NCBI RefSeq assembly: GCF_041321155.1
Contig: NZ_JBGGWB010000001.1
Location: forward strand, 1,550,001-1,614,000
DNA from: Sphingomonas sp. IW22
GTDB taxonomy: Bacteria; Pseudomonadota; Alphaproteobacteria; Sphingomonadales; Sphingomonadaceae
Length of the DNA stretch: 64,000 nt
Direction of reading: 5' to 3'
The notes below the pieces were generated by a model. It did not search any database. It was not told the DNA's origin and saw nothing but the letters and a program-made list of their open reading frames with translations. Made by a program: the position numbers and the translations under genes. Numbering within the stretch: position 1 is the stretch's first letter; each line of letters opens with the position of its first letter. Below are positions 1 through 6,862 of this stretch, piece after piece.

Positions 1-146
1 CGATCGTACGCCACGACGGCACCGTGTCGATCGCGCGCGCGTTTCGCACGGCGGAGTGGCAGTCGTTGCTGGCGCGCGCGGGCTGTCATCAGGCGCGCGT
101 GTTCCGCGCGTTCCCGTTCCGGCTATGCGTCGAATACCGGCGCTGA
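1..146 (+). CDS. Class I SAM-dependent methyltransferase, C-terminal end (partial)
   Basis: The reading frame is open from the left edge and ends at TGA 144-146, giving about 47 residues. The visible end (a basic, aromatic-rich tail with RTAEW and FPFRL) resembles the C-terminus of small methyltransferases that sit directly before FAD-dependent oxidoreductases in polyketide or quinone-modifying clusters. The next gene starts inside it, with a 22-base overlap in a different frame, which argues for translational coupling. The identification is weak because the SAM-binding part lies outside the window. Confidence 0.5.
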   Translation, partial: IVRHDGTVSIARAFRTAEWQSLLARAGCHQARVFRAFPFRLCVEYRR

Positions 147-1231
147 TCGTCGGCGGCGGCCCGGCGGGTGCGACGCTGGCGCTGCATCTGGCGCGCGCGG
201 GCCTGCCGCACCTGCTGCTCGAACGCAGCGTCGAGACAGGGGACGCGCTTTGCGGCGGTTTCCTGAGCGGGCGGACGCTGGCAATGCTGGCGCGGATGGG
301 CATTGCCGCCGATGCGCTGAACCCCGCGCCCGTCACACGGCTGCGCCTGCTGACCCGCGAACGGGTAGTTGAGGCGCCCCTGCGCTTCCCCGCACGCGCC
401 GTTTCGCGGCGGCGGCTCGACACGCTGATGCTGGATGCGGCGGCACGCGCGGGCGCGGCGATCGAGCGTGGCACCGGCGTCCGCGCCGTCACCGGCAATG
501 TCGCGCGGCTGGATGACGGTCGCGAACTGGCTGCCGACGCGATCTTTCTGGCGACGGGCAAGCATGAACTGCGCGGCCTGTCCCGCCCCGGCGACGCGCG
601 CGGCGGCGACCCGGCGGTTGGCCTGCGCGTGCGGCTGAGCGCGTCGGCGGCGCTCGACCGGTCGGTGGGCGATACAATCGAACTCCATCTCGTCGATCGC
701 GGCTATGCCGGGCTGGTCCGGCAGGAGGATGGCGGCGCCAATCTGTGCCTGGCGGTGCGCCGGTCGCGCCTGAAACAGGCGGGCAGCCCCGAACGCCTGC
801 TGGCGGCCATCGGCGCGGAGCTACCGCAACTGGGGGAGCGACTGGCCCATCGCCTGAGCGGCTCGCCGGTCGATGCGGTCGCCAACGTCCCCTATGGCTG
901 GCGTGCGCGCAACGGACGCGCGGGGTTGTTCCGGCTGGGCGATCAGGCGGCGGTCATCCCTTCCGTCGCGGGCGAGGGGATGGCGATTGCAATGGCCAGC
1001 GCCGCCGCCGCCGCCGACGCTTATGCCACGGGTGGTCCGAACGCCTCGATCGCGTTTCAGCGCGCGCTGGCGCGGCGGCTGTGGCGGCCTGTGGGCATCG
1101 CATCGGCGGCGTGGCATCTGGCGGAGCGACCGGGCATGGCCGCCCTTGCCCTGCGCGCGGCATCGGCGCGGCCGCAAATCCTGTCGCTGCTCGCCCGGCT
1201 GACACGGATCGACGCCGCGCTGGCGGGCTGA
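125..1231 (+). CDS. NAD(P)/FAD-dependent oxidoreductase, geranylgeranyl-reductase/UbiH-like
   Basis: A 368-residue flavoprotein. The first residues form a Rossmann dinucleotide-binding strand with GGGPAGATLALHLA, followed by an acidic/basic turn (LLLER). A second FAD motif (RLGDQAA...VAGEGMAIAM, around residue 275) is the GD motif of the PHBH/geranylgeranyl reductase fold. An in-frame start exists at 56, but ATG 125 puts the FAD motif right at the N-terminus, as is usual for the family, and overlaps the upstream methyltransferase gene. Such pairs often follow a type III polyketide synthase, so a role in tailoring a quinone or pyrone product is possible. That is inference; the substrate is unknown. 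Confidence 0.75.
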   Translation: MRRIPALIVGGGPAGATLALHLARAGLPHLLLERSVETGDALCGGFLSGRTLAMLARMGIAADALNPAPVTRLRLLTRERVVEAPLRFPARAVSRRRLDTLMLDAAARAGAAIERGTGVRAVTGNVARLDDGRELAADAIFLATGKHELRGLSRPGDARGGDPAVGLRVRLSASAALDRSVGDTIELHLVDRGYAGLVRQEDGGANLCLAVRRSRLKQAGSPERLLAAIGAELPQLGERLAHRLSGSPVDAVANVPYGWRARNGRAGLFRLGDQAAVIPSVAGEGMAIAMASAAAAADAYATGGPNASIAFQRALARRLWRPVGIASAAWHLAERPGMAALALRAASARPQILSLLARLTRIDAALAG

Positions 1232-1238
1232 GCCAAGG

Positions 1239-1685
1239 TCACGACAATTCCTGCGCCTCTGCCTCCAGCCAGCGGATGCGCCCGACGATGCTCACGAAAA
1301 ACGCCGTCGACCAGCCCAGCAGGATGATGCCGTTCGCGCTTTCGATGGCGCCGACGACGCGCCATCGCGGGTCCAGCACCACATCGCCGTACCCGACCGT
1401 CGTATAGGATGCGGTCGAGAAATAGAGCGCCGTCTCAAGGTTCCCTACCGCCCCGACGCCCAGATAAAGGGCGGCATAGGCCCAGATTTCGATCCCGTGC
1501 AGCACGAACAGCCCCGCCGCCGCCGCGACGATCGCCAACCCCTCGGCAATCAGGCCGCGTCGGTCGGGCCGCCCCTGACGATGACGGCGCAGCAACGCCA
1601 AAAGCGCCGCCAGCCCGGCCAGATGCGTGGTCACGGTGGCGGCGACCATGGCCGTGGCGGCGGCAAGCTCCAGCAATAATTGCAT
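1239..1685 (-). CDS. Two-pore-segment potassium channel (Ion_trans_2)
   Basis: About 148 residues with four hydrophobic stretches. The potassium selectivity filter TTVGYGD lies between the last two, within a typical pore loop (STASYTTVGYGD). The N-terminal half carries two further membrane segments. This is the minimal bacterial ion channel 2 arrangement, so it should conduct K+ across the inner membrane. The start at 1685 (MQLLLEL) was preferred over the in-frame codon at 1706 because it begins directly at the first hydrophobic segment. It is convergent with the oxidoreductase, with a 7-base gap. No cytoplasmic RCK domain is present, so gating is unknown. Confidence 0.8.
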   Translation of the reverse strand: MQLLLELAAATAMVAATVTTHLAGLAALLALLRRHRQGRPDRRGLIAEGLAIVAAAAGLFVLHGIEIWAYAALYLGVGAVGNLETALYFSTASYTTVGYGDVVLDPRWRVVGAIESANGIILLGWSTAFFVSIVGRIRWLEAEAQELS

Positions 1686-1746
1686 GGGCCGCGATGCTAG
1701 GGCCAAAATCCCGCCGGGGTCATCCGTAACTGCCCGGATGCGCGCC

Positions 1747-2550
1747 TTATCGCCGGTGCGCCATCAGGATCGGCACCGGCGAATGTTCCAGCATGGTGCG
1801 CGTCGTGCCGCCGAACATCGCCTCGATCGTCCGGCTGTGGCCGAATGCGCCCATCACCAGCCAGTCATGTTGCCCCCGCCCGATTTCGGTCAGCAGCGCG
1901 TTACCCGGCCGGTCCACCGTCGCCGGTTCGTGCTGGACGACCGGCTCGATCCCGTGGCGCGACAGGTATCGCGCCGCCGCCTCCGCCGGCAGTCCCTGGC
2001 CCCCGTCATCCACATGAAACAGCGTGACCGTGCGCGCCAGCGACAGCAGCGGGACCGACGCCTGCAACGCGGCCTGCGCGTTTTCCGAACCGTCCCACGC
2101 CACCATCGCACGGTTCGCCACGTCCAGCCTGCGCGCCTTTGCGGGCACCACCAGCACCGGCTTGCCCAGCCGGACCAGCGCGTCGCCGACCACATCGGCC
2201 AGATGCGGGCACAGCTCGCCTGCCCAGTCGGTGCTCAGCACGATCAGGTCGGTCAGCCCCGCATGATCGCGAATCGCCTGCGCGGCAAAACCGGTCCGGT
2301 CGATCCATTCGAACGACACGTCCTCATGCTCCAGCCGGGCGATCATGCGCGCCCGATTGGCGGCCTCTACCTCCATCTCGCGCGCCATCATCACGGCGAC
2401 CGTGCCGCCATAATCATCGGTGAATTCGGGAATGGCGGTCAGGTCGACACAGATCAGGTGACCGCCCGTCGCGCGCGTGACATCCAGCGCCACCTGATAG
2501 CGCGCCTCCTGACCTTCATCGTCGTGGATAAGAAGAAGGATATTCTTCAT
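1747..2550 (-). CDS. Tandem universal stress protein (UspA family)
   Basis: 267 residues made of two Usp domains. The N-terminal one (about 1-140) starts with KNILLLIHDD. The C-terminal one (about 145-267) carries the ATP-binding signature G-2X-G-9X-G-S/T as MGAFGHSRTIEAMFGGTT. Usp proteins are cytoplasmic and help survival under redox, respiratory or starvation stress. A purine-rich ribosome site (GGAG) precedes the ATG. It lies next to quinone and aldehyde detoxification genes on both strands, which fits a stress setting. The exact ligand and trigger cannot be read from the sequence. Confidence 0.9.
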   Translation of the reverse strand: MKNILLLIHDDEGQEARYQVALDVTRATGGHLICVDLTAIPEFTDDYGGTVAVMMAREMEVEAANRARMIARLEHEDVSFEWIDRTGFAAQAIRDHAGLTDLIVLSTDWAGELCPHLADVVGDALVRLGKPVLVVPAKARRLDVANRAMVAWDGSENAQAALQASVPLLSLARTVTLFHVDDGGQGLPAEAAARYLSRHGIEPVVQHEPATVDRPGNALLTEIGRGQHDWLVMGAFGHSRTIEAMFGGTTRTMLEHSPVPILMAHRR

Positions 2551-2616
2551 GACTATCTCCGTCGGTCGTTCGCAAGGATGCAGGCACTCTCCCCGTCACA
2601 ACATTCGCAAAGCTAC

Positions 2617-3333
2617 TTAAGGCTGCCGGCCGCCCTGCCGCCGCATCGCCTCTCGCGCGCGTTCGGCGTGGCGCAGCCGCAACAGGTCGGCGCAGATCGC
2701 GTTTGTCCGCTGCCGCACGTCTTCCAGGCACTGGTCGATATAATCGGGCCGGGCATCGGGCACGATGCCGTCGAAATGCATCCGGTCCGGCCCCGTCATG
2801 CCGAAGATTTCGGTCAGATACAGGTCGAACGCGTGGCGAAGGCCCGAATATTGCCCCCGCTCCTCCAACCATGGCCGCGTCGTGCCCGACGACGACAGAA
2901 TGACCAGCCGCTTGCCCTTCAACACAGGACTGGGCCGGTGTTCGCTCAGAGTACTGGTAACAAATCCGGCGCCCAGGATGCGGTCGACATAACCCTTGAT
3001 GATCGCTGGCGGCAGCCCGAACCAGATGGGAAAGGCCAGCACCAGCACATCGGACCGTTGCACCCGGTCCAGTTCCGCCGCGACATCGGCGTGCAAGCGA
3101 TAAGCGGGGCCGGGGCGCTCCTCCACCCTCAGCAGCGGGTCGAAACTGTGCATGTACAGATCGTGCAGGTCGCCGACCTGCCCGTTGGCGACCACCGCCT
3201 CGCAATAGGTTCTGGCCATCGAACGACAGAAGCTGGCGGGATTGGGGTGTCCGACGACGACGTGATGGACGATCGGGCCCGTTGCGGCGCGTGGTTCGTT
3301 CGCGGGCGGTCCAGCCCGCTCGGCGGCTGCCAT
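2617..3333 (-). CDS. NAD(P)H:quinone oxidoreductase, flavodoxin-like fold (NQO1/MdaB/KefF type)
   Basis: 238 residues. The core begins near residue 22 with HHVVVGHPNPASF, the FMN/FAD phosphate-binding strand of the flavodoxin_2 family. FPIWFGLPPAIIKGYVDRI is the conserved flavin/quinone loop, and GTTRPWLEERGQY is a later active-site stretch. Family members reduce quinones by two electrons, avoiding semiquinone radicals. The start at 3333 has an AAGGAG ribosome site. The gene is divergent from the quinol monooxygenase gene across a roughly 100-base promoter region that contains a GGTA-N4-TACC inverted repeat. The first 20 residues are a non-conserved extension. Confidence 0.88.
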   Translation of the reverse strand: MAAAERAGPPANEPRAATGPIVHHVVVGHPNPASFCRSMARTYCEAVVANGQVGDLHDLYMHSFDPLLRVEERPGPAYRLHADVAAELDRVQRSDVLVLAFPIWFGLPPAIIKGYVDRILGAGFVTSTLSEHRPSPVLKGKRLVILSSSGTTRPWLEERGQYSGLRHAFDLYLTEIFGMTGPDRMHFDGIVPDARPDYIDQCLEDVRQRTNAICADLLRLRHAERAREAMRRQGGRQP

Positions 3334-3382
3334 TGCCTTCTCCTTCCCCCAGGATGCTAGGAAATGGCCGCAAGGCCCGCGA

Positions 3383-3398
3383 TTGGTAAAACTACCTA
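3383..3398. promoter_or_regulatory. Inverted repeat in divergent promoter region (possible operator)
   Basis: A perfect GGTA-AAAC-TACC inverted repeat (3385-3396), with one further matching outer pair, lies in the divergent space between the quinone reductase and quinol monooxygenase genes. Its place is right for a regulator-binding site serving both genes. The regulator is unknown, and short repeats of this size can occur by chance. Confidence 0.3.
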
Positions 3399-3432
3399 AC
3401 CTATCTCACCCCCTGTCGAAGGATCCGACCCC

Positions 3433-3729
3433 ATGAGCCAACCGATCAAGATCGTTGCCGTTCTGACCGCGCTGCCCGGCAAGGCCGCGGACCTGCGCGC
3501 GCTGATCGACACGATGCTGGCGCCCAGCCGGGCCGAACCGGGCAATCTGCGCTATGACCTGTGGCAGGACCGGGCCGACCCCGCCCGCTTCGCCATCGAC
3601 GAGTTGTATGTCGACGAAGCGGCCATTGCCGCGCACCGCGACAGTGCCCATTTCCGCGCCTTCGCCGCCGCCAGCGCGGCGCTGACCGAACGCGACGTCC
3701 TGCTGCTCGACCCCATCGACGTCGCCTGA
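3433..3729 (+). CDS. Putative quinol monooxygenase (ABM domain, YgiN-like)
   Basis: A 98-residue single-domain protein of the antibiotic biosynthesis monooxygenase fold, a dimeric alpha/beta ferredoxin-like barrel. Family traits visible are IKIVAVLTALPGK at the start, EPGNLRYDLWQD in the middle and an AHRDSAHFRAF helix. YgiN-type members act on quinols and are paired with MdaB/KefF-type quinone reductases, which matches the divergent neighbour. The start has a GAAGGA ribosome site 9 bases upstream. The aldo/keto reductase gene follows 18 bases later, so the two probably share an mRNA. Confidence 0.85.
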   Translation: MSQPIKIVAVLTALPGKAADLRALIDTMLAPSRAEPGNLRYDLWQDRADPARFAIDELYVDEAAIAAHRDSAHFRAFAAASAALTERDVLLLDPIDVA

Positions 3730-3747
3730 ACCCAAGGAGACCGCCTC

Positions 3748-4761
3748 ATGTCACTCAAGGACATTCTGCCCGGCAAGCTCGGCTTTGGCGCCGCGCCGCT
3801 TGGCAACATGTTTCGCGCCATTCCCGAAGAGGAAGCGCTCGCCACGGTCGAGGCCGCGTGGAACGACGGCATCCGCTATTACGACAACGCCCCCTTTTAC
3901 GGCGCGGGGCTGGCCGAGCTTCGCATGGGTGAGGCGCTGGCCGGGCGTCCGCGCGACGAATATGTCATCAGCACCAAGGTCGGCCGCGTCATCCTGGACG
4001 AGGTTGAGGATGTCAGCCTGCGCGACAATGGCGAAAAGGGCGATGTCTTTGCCCATGGCCGCCCCAACCGCATCGTCAACGATTACTCCTATGACGCCAC
4101 GCTGCGCTCGATCGAGGACAGCCTGAAGCGGCTGCGGACCGACCATATCGAAATCGCCTTCGTCCACGATCTGGCGCAGGATTTCTGGGGCGACCAGTGG
4201 ATCGCCCGGTTCGAGGAAGCGCGCGGCGGCGCGTTCAAGGCGCTCGACCGGCTGCGCGACGAAGGGGTGATCAAGGCCTGGGGCCTTGGCGTGAACAAGG
4301 TGGAGCCGATCGAGCTGCTGCTCGAACTGGAAGAGCCCCGGCCCGACGCGTTTCTGCTGGCCGGGCGCTATACGCTGCTCGACCACGCCCGCGCGCTTCA
4401 GCGGGTGATGCCGATGGTGGCCGAACGCGGCCTGGGCATCGTCGTCGGCGGCCCCTACAGCTCCGGCGCGCTCGTCGGTGGGCCGAATTTCGAATATGCG
4501 CCCGCCACGCCCGCCATTCTTGACAAGGTCGCCCGGATCAAGGCGATTGCCGACCGCCACGGCGTCAGCATGAAGGCCGCCGGGCTGCAATTCTCGCTCG
4601 CCAACCCCGCCGTCGCGGCGGTCATCCCCGGTGCCAGCCGCCCCAGCCGCATTGCGGAGGACAGCGCCGCGCTTACCGAATCGGTCCCGGCCGATTTCTG
4701 GCGGGCGTTGCGCGATGCCGCGCTGGTTCACCCCGACGCCCCGCTGCCCGGCGCGGCATAA
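3748..4761 (+). CDS. Aldo/keto reductase
   Basis: 337 residues of the NADPH-dependent (beta/alpha)8 aldo/keto reductase superfamily. Catalytic residues are visible: Asp and Tyr in YYDNAPFYG (about 47-55), Lys in STKVGR (about 77) and His in FVHD (about 135). The C-terminal IPGASRP segment binds the cofactor adenosine phosphate. It resembles the sugar and pyridoxal dehydrogenase branch (D-threo-aldose 1-dehydrogenase or pyridoxal 4-dehydrogenase like), so the natural substrate could be an aldehyde or a sugar lactol. A perfect AAGGAG ribosome site precedes the ATG. A strong stem-loop follows the stop. Confidence 0.85.
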   Translation: MSLKDILPGKLGFGAAPLGNMFRAIPEEEALATVEAAWNDGIRYYDNAPFYGAGLAELRMGEALAGRPRDEYVISTKVGRVILDEVEDVSLRDNGEKGDVFAHGRPNRIVNDYSYDATLRSIEDSLKRLRTDHIEIAFVHDLAQDFWGDQWIARFEEARGGAFKALDRLRDEGVIKAWGLGVNKVEPIELLLELEEPRPDAFLLAGRYTLLDHARALQRVMPMVAERGLGIVVGGPYSSGALVGGPNFEYAPATPAILDKVARIKAIADRHGVSMKAAGLQFSLANPAVAAVIPGASRPSRIAEDSAALTESVPADFWRALRDAALVHPDAPLPGAA

Positions 4762-4770
4762 CCCAGATTG

Positions 4771-4803
4771 CCCCGCAGGCGCCCGCAAACGGCGCTTGCG
4801 GGG
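4771..4803 (+). terminator. Stem-loop after aldo/keto reductase
   Basis: A 13-base-pair stem (arms 4771-4783 and 4791-4803, one mismatch) closes a 7-base loop ten bases after the stop codon. No T-run follows, so termination would rely on the stem alone or on Rho. Confidence 0.5.
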
Positions 4804-4856
4804 ATGCCGCACCCCGCCCATTTGAAAGCGGCGCGCGCAGGACGTATATCGGCGCC

Positions 4857-5468
4857 ATGGCAACCCTCCTGACTCCCGCTCCCAAGGGCCGCCCGCGCGG
4901 CTTTTGCGCCGAAACGGCGCTGGCGGCGGCGCTGCGCGTATTTTGGACCAAGGGGTATGAAGGCGCTTCGATCACCGACCTGACCGAAGCGATGGGCATC
5001 ACCCGGCCCAGCATGTACGCCGCATTCGGCAACAAGGAGGCGCTGTTTCGTCAGGCGCTGGACCTGTATGAGCGCGAAAAGCTGGACTATATGCGCTGCG
5101 CACTTGACGCGCCGACCGCGCGCGGTGTGGCCGAACGGCTGATGCGCGGCGGCATCGACAACCAGACCAGCGATTGCGCGGCCAAGGGGTGCCTTGGCGT
5201 CATCAGCAGCATTGCGTGCGGCGACGAATCGCAGGCCATTCGCGAAGAGGTGATCGCCCGGCGTGCATCGTCACGCGCGGCAATGGTCGAACGCTTCGAG
5301 CGTGCACGCGCGGACGGCGATTTCGGCGCCGATGTCGTGGTCGACGATCTGATCAACTATCTGTTCGCCTTTCTTCAGGGGCTGGCCGTTCAGGCGGGCG
5401 CCGGTGCCACGCGCGAACAGCTGGAATGCACCGTCGACCTGGCGCTGCGTTTGTGGCCCACGCGCTGA
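4857..5468 (+). CDS. TetR/AcrR family transcriptional regulator
   Basis: 203 residues. The N-terminal helix-turn-helix occupies about residues 12-62 (ALRVFWTKGYEGASITDLTE then GITRPSMYAAFGNKEALF), the canonical TetR DNA-binding domain. The C-terminal ligand domain carries a KGCLGVISS stretch found in the subgroup that controls efflux or detoxification genes. Palindromes ACCGATCGGT and ATACCGCTCGGTAT lie just downstream (5493-5551) and look like its operators. It follows the aldo/keto reductase in the same direction but is separated by a stem-loop, so it may have its own promoter. The inducer is unknown. Confidence 0.88.
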   Translation: MATLLTPAPKGRPRGFCAETALAAALRVFWTKGYEGASITDLTEAMGITRPSMYAAFGNKEALFRQALDLYEREKLDYMRCALDAPTARGVAERLMRGGIDNQTSDCAAKGCLGVISSIACGDESQAIREEVIARRASSRAAMVERFERARADGDFGADVVVDDLINYLFAFLQGLAVQAGAGATREQLECTVDLALRLWPTR

Positions 5469-5492
5469 AGGCCGCTCTCCGATTTTTTTTGA

Positions 5493-5502
5493 ACCGATCG
5501 GT
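5493..5502. promoter_or_regulatory. TetR-type palindrome, upstream copy
   Basis: The perfect palindrome ACCGATCGGT sits just upstream of a possible -35 box (TTGACC, 5514-5519). It shares the ACCG..CGGTAT core with the copy at 5538-5551. Two related palindromes flanking a promoter directly after a TetR gene suggest an operator pair. Confidence 0.5.
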
Positions 5503-5513
5503 ATGAAAGTCGC

Positions 5514-5551
5514 TTGACCCGTCACAGGGTGGTTTATATACCGCTCGGTAT
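5514..5551 (+). promoter_or_regulatory. Candidate promoter with overlapping palindromic operator
   Basis: A -35-like TTGACC (5514-5519) is followed by an AT-rich TATATACC stretch (5535-5542) at a spacing of 15-17 bases. The latter runs into the perfect palindrome ATACCGCTCGGTAT (5538-5551), so bound repressor would cover the -10 region. The promoter would drive the small gene at 5685. Confidence 0.45.
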
Positions 5552-5684
5552 GGAAGCGGTGCAGTATTGAGTACCGCAATCCGCGATTGAAAAACACCGC
5601 CGCGTTCGCGAAACGCCGCCCGTTCGACCGTCCGTGTCGTTCGGCGGATCGCGCCCGCGCGCCGTTCGGGGAAGGACGTTCGCC

Positions 5685-6077
5685 ATGGCCTATCTTGCAT
5701 TTGCCGAAACTGCCGCCGGTTGCGCCGACCTGCCGCTCGATGGCGGGCGCACCGCCACCCTTTCCGCGCTGGAATGGTCGGTGGTCGCACTGGCACGGCG
5801 TGACAGCCTGTCGTCGCTGCGCCAGCCGGGCCGCATCGCCATGGCGATGGGCACGTTGTTCGGCGAACGCCCCAATCCACGCCTTGCCGACCCCCGGCTT
5901 GAAGCACTTCGCCGGATCGCGGTGCTCAGCTGGCATCATGGCTACACGGTGGACGGCGACGAAGTGCGCGCCTTCCTCGATGCCGGCTTCGACCTGCGCC
6001 AATATGAGCTGGTCGTCGACAGCATCGCCGCCGACCGCGCCCGCGCGACATCGGCCCGCGCCCGCCGCGCCGCCTGA
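5685..6077 (+). CDS. Conserved hypothetical protein
   Basis: 130 residues from ATG 5685, chosen because GGAAGGA lies about 10 bases upstream; an in-frame upstream start at 5634 has no such support. The protein is alanine- and arginine-rich and soluble, with no signal peptide or membrane segment. It ends in a basic Ala/Arg tail. I recognise no domain. The start follows the two TetR-type palindromes, so it may be the target of the neighbouring TetR regulator. Codon use is like that of the surrounding genes. Function is unknown. Confidence 0.65.
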   Translation: MAYLAFAETAAGCADLPLDGGRTATLSALEWSVVALARRDSLSSLRQPGRIAMAMGTLFGERPNPRLADPRLEALRRIAVLSWHHGYTVDGDEVRAFLDAGFDLRQYELVVDSIAADRARATSARARRAA

Positions 6078-6146
6078 CCCGCTTGCGCGCGGACATCGCC
6101 GCGCCCATTTCGGGTCGATGACCCCGCCGCTCCCCCGGTGCCGCTG

Positions 6147-6356
6147 ATGGCGCTTGCCGAACTTGGCCGGTTCAACCGGATCGAGGCGCATGTGGTCGCC
6201 GGCGCACTGGAAGCAGCCGGCATCCCCGCCGTCAGCTTCGACGCGGAAATGAGCCTTGGGGAAGGCAGCGCTTTCCTCATCCCCGTGCGCGTGATGGTCG
6301 ATGCCGACGATCTGGCCGAAGCGCGCGCCGTGCTGGCCGAAGCATCGGGCGACTGA
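6147..6356 (+). CDS. DUF2007 domain protein (putative signal-transducing protein)
   Basis: A 69-residue protein. The pattern ELGRFNRIEAHVVAGALEAAGI followed by an acidic loop and a PVRVMVDADDLAEARAVL helix is the DUF2007 fold, a small alpha/beta domain sometimes linked to P-II-like signalling folds. An upstream in-frame GTG (6138) is an alternative start. The gene ends eight bases before the NtrC-like site of the glnK promoter. Its proximity to the nitrogen genes may be coincidental. No experimental function is known to me. Confidence 0.7.
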   Translation: MALAELGRFNRIEAHVVAGALEAAGIPAVSFDAEMSLGEGSAFLIPVRVMVDADDLAEARAVLAEASGD

Positions 6357-6363
6357 TCGCGAC

Positions 6364-6380
6364 TGCCCGAAAATTGGGCA
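6364..6380. promoter_or_regulatory. NtrC-like enhancer palindrome
   Basis: A 17-base element with TGCCC...GGGCA half-sites matches about 12 of 17 positions of the enterobacterial NtrC consensus (TGCAC-centre-GTGCA). It is placed about 85 bases upstream of the sigma-54 -24 element, a normal enhancer distance. A second partial half-site, TGCAC, lies at 6393-6397. Confidence 0.55.
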
Positions 6381-6462
6381 GCCGTTCGCCGATGCACAAA
6401 AATCAACACTTCGGTAACAAATAGGGCGGGTGGCGGCCACGCAAACCCGCCATTTTGCCATT

Positions 6463-6478
6463 TGGCACGCCCCTTGCT
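6463..6478 (+). promoter_or_regulatory. Sigma-54 (-24/-12) promoter of glnK-amtB
   Basis: TGGCAC (6463-6468) and TTGCT (6474-6478) place GG and GC exactly 10 bases apart, the hallmark of RpoN promoters. The start codon of glnK is 35 bases downstream of the -12 element. Together with the upstream palindrome, this indicates nitrogen-limitation control through NtrC and RpoN. Confidence 0.88.
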
Positions 6479-6512
6479 GATCTGTTCCTCGGGAAACAGC
6501 CGAGGGGGCGAC

Positions 6513-6851
6513 ATGAAGCTAATCATCGCCATCATCAAACCGTTCAAGCTCGACGAGGTGCGCGAAGCGCTGACCGAAGTCGGGGTGGCCGGCATGACCG
6601 TCAGCGAAGTGAAGGGTTTTGGCCGTCAGAAGGGCCAAACCGAAATCTATCGCGGCGCCGAATACTCCACGAACATGGTGCCCAAGATCAAGGTCGAGGT
6701 GGTCTGCGCCACCGACCTGGCCCCGCGCGTGGTTGAAGTCGTTCAAGCTGCCGCGAACACCGGTTCGATCGGCGACGGCAAGATCTTCGTGCTCGATGTC
6801 GGTCAGGCGGTGCGGATTCGCACCGGCGAAACCGACCAGACGGCGCTGTGA
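6513..6851 (+). CDS. glnK: Nitrogen regulatory protein P-II
   Basis: 112 residues starting MKLIIAIIKPFKLDEV, the classical P-II length. The T-loop holds Tyr51 (in RGAEYSTN), the uridylylation site used by GlnD. The B-loop GDGKIFVLDV binds ATP, and the C-terminal RIRTGETDQTAL is the C-loop. P-II trimers sense 2-oxoglutarate and ATP/ADP and, in this gene order, plug the AmtB channel when nitrogen is plentiful. An in-frame upstream start (6462) would run through the sigma-54 promoter, so ATG 6513 is correct. It is co-transcribed with amtB, 11 bases downstream. Confidence 0.95.
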   Translation: MKLIIAIIKPFKLDEVREALTEVGVAGMTVSEVKGFGRQKGQTEIYRGAEYSTNMVPKIKVEVVCATDLAPRVVEVVQAAANTGSIGDGKIFVLDVGQAVRIRTGETDQTAL

Positions 6852-6862
6852 GGGGGGACAGG

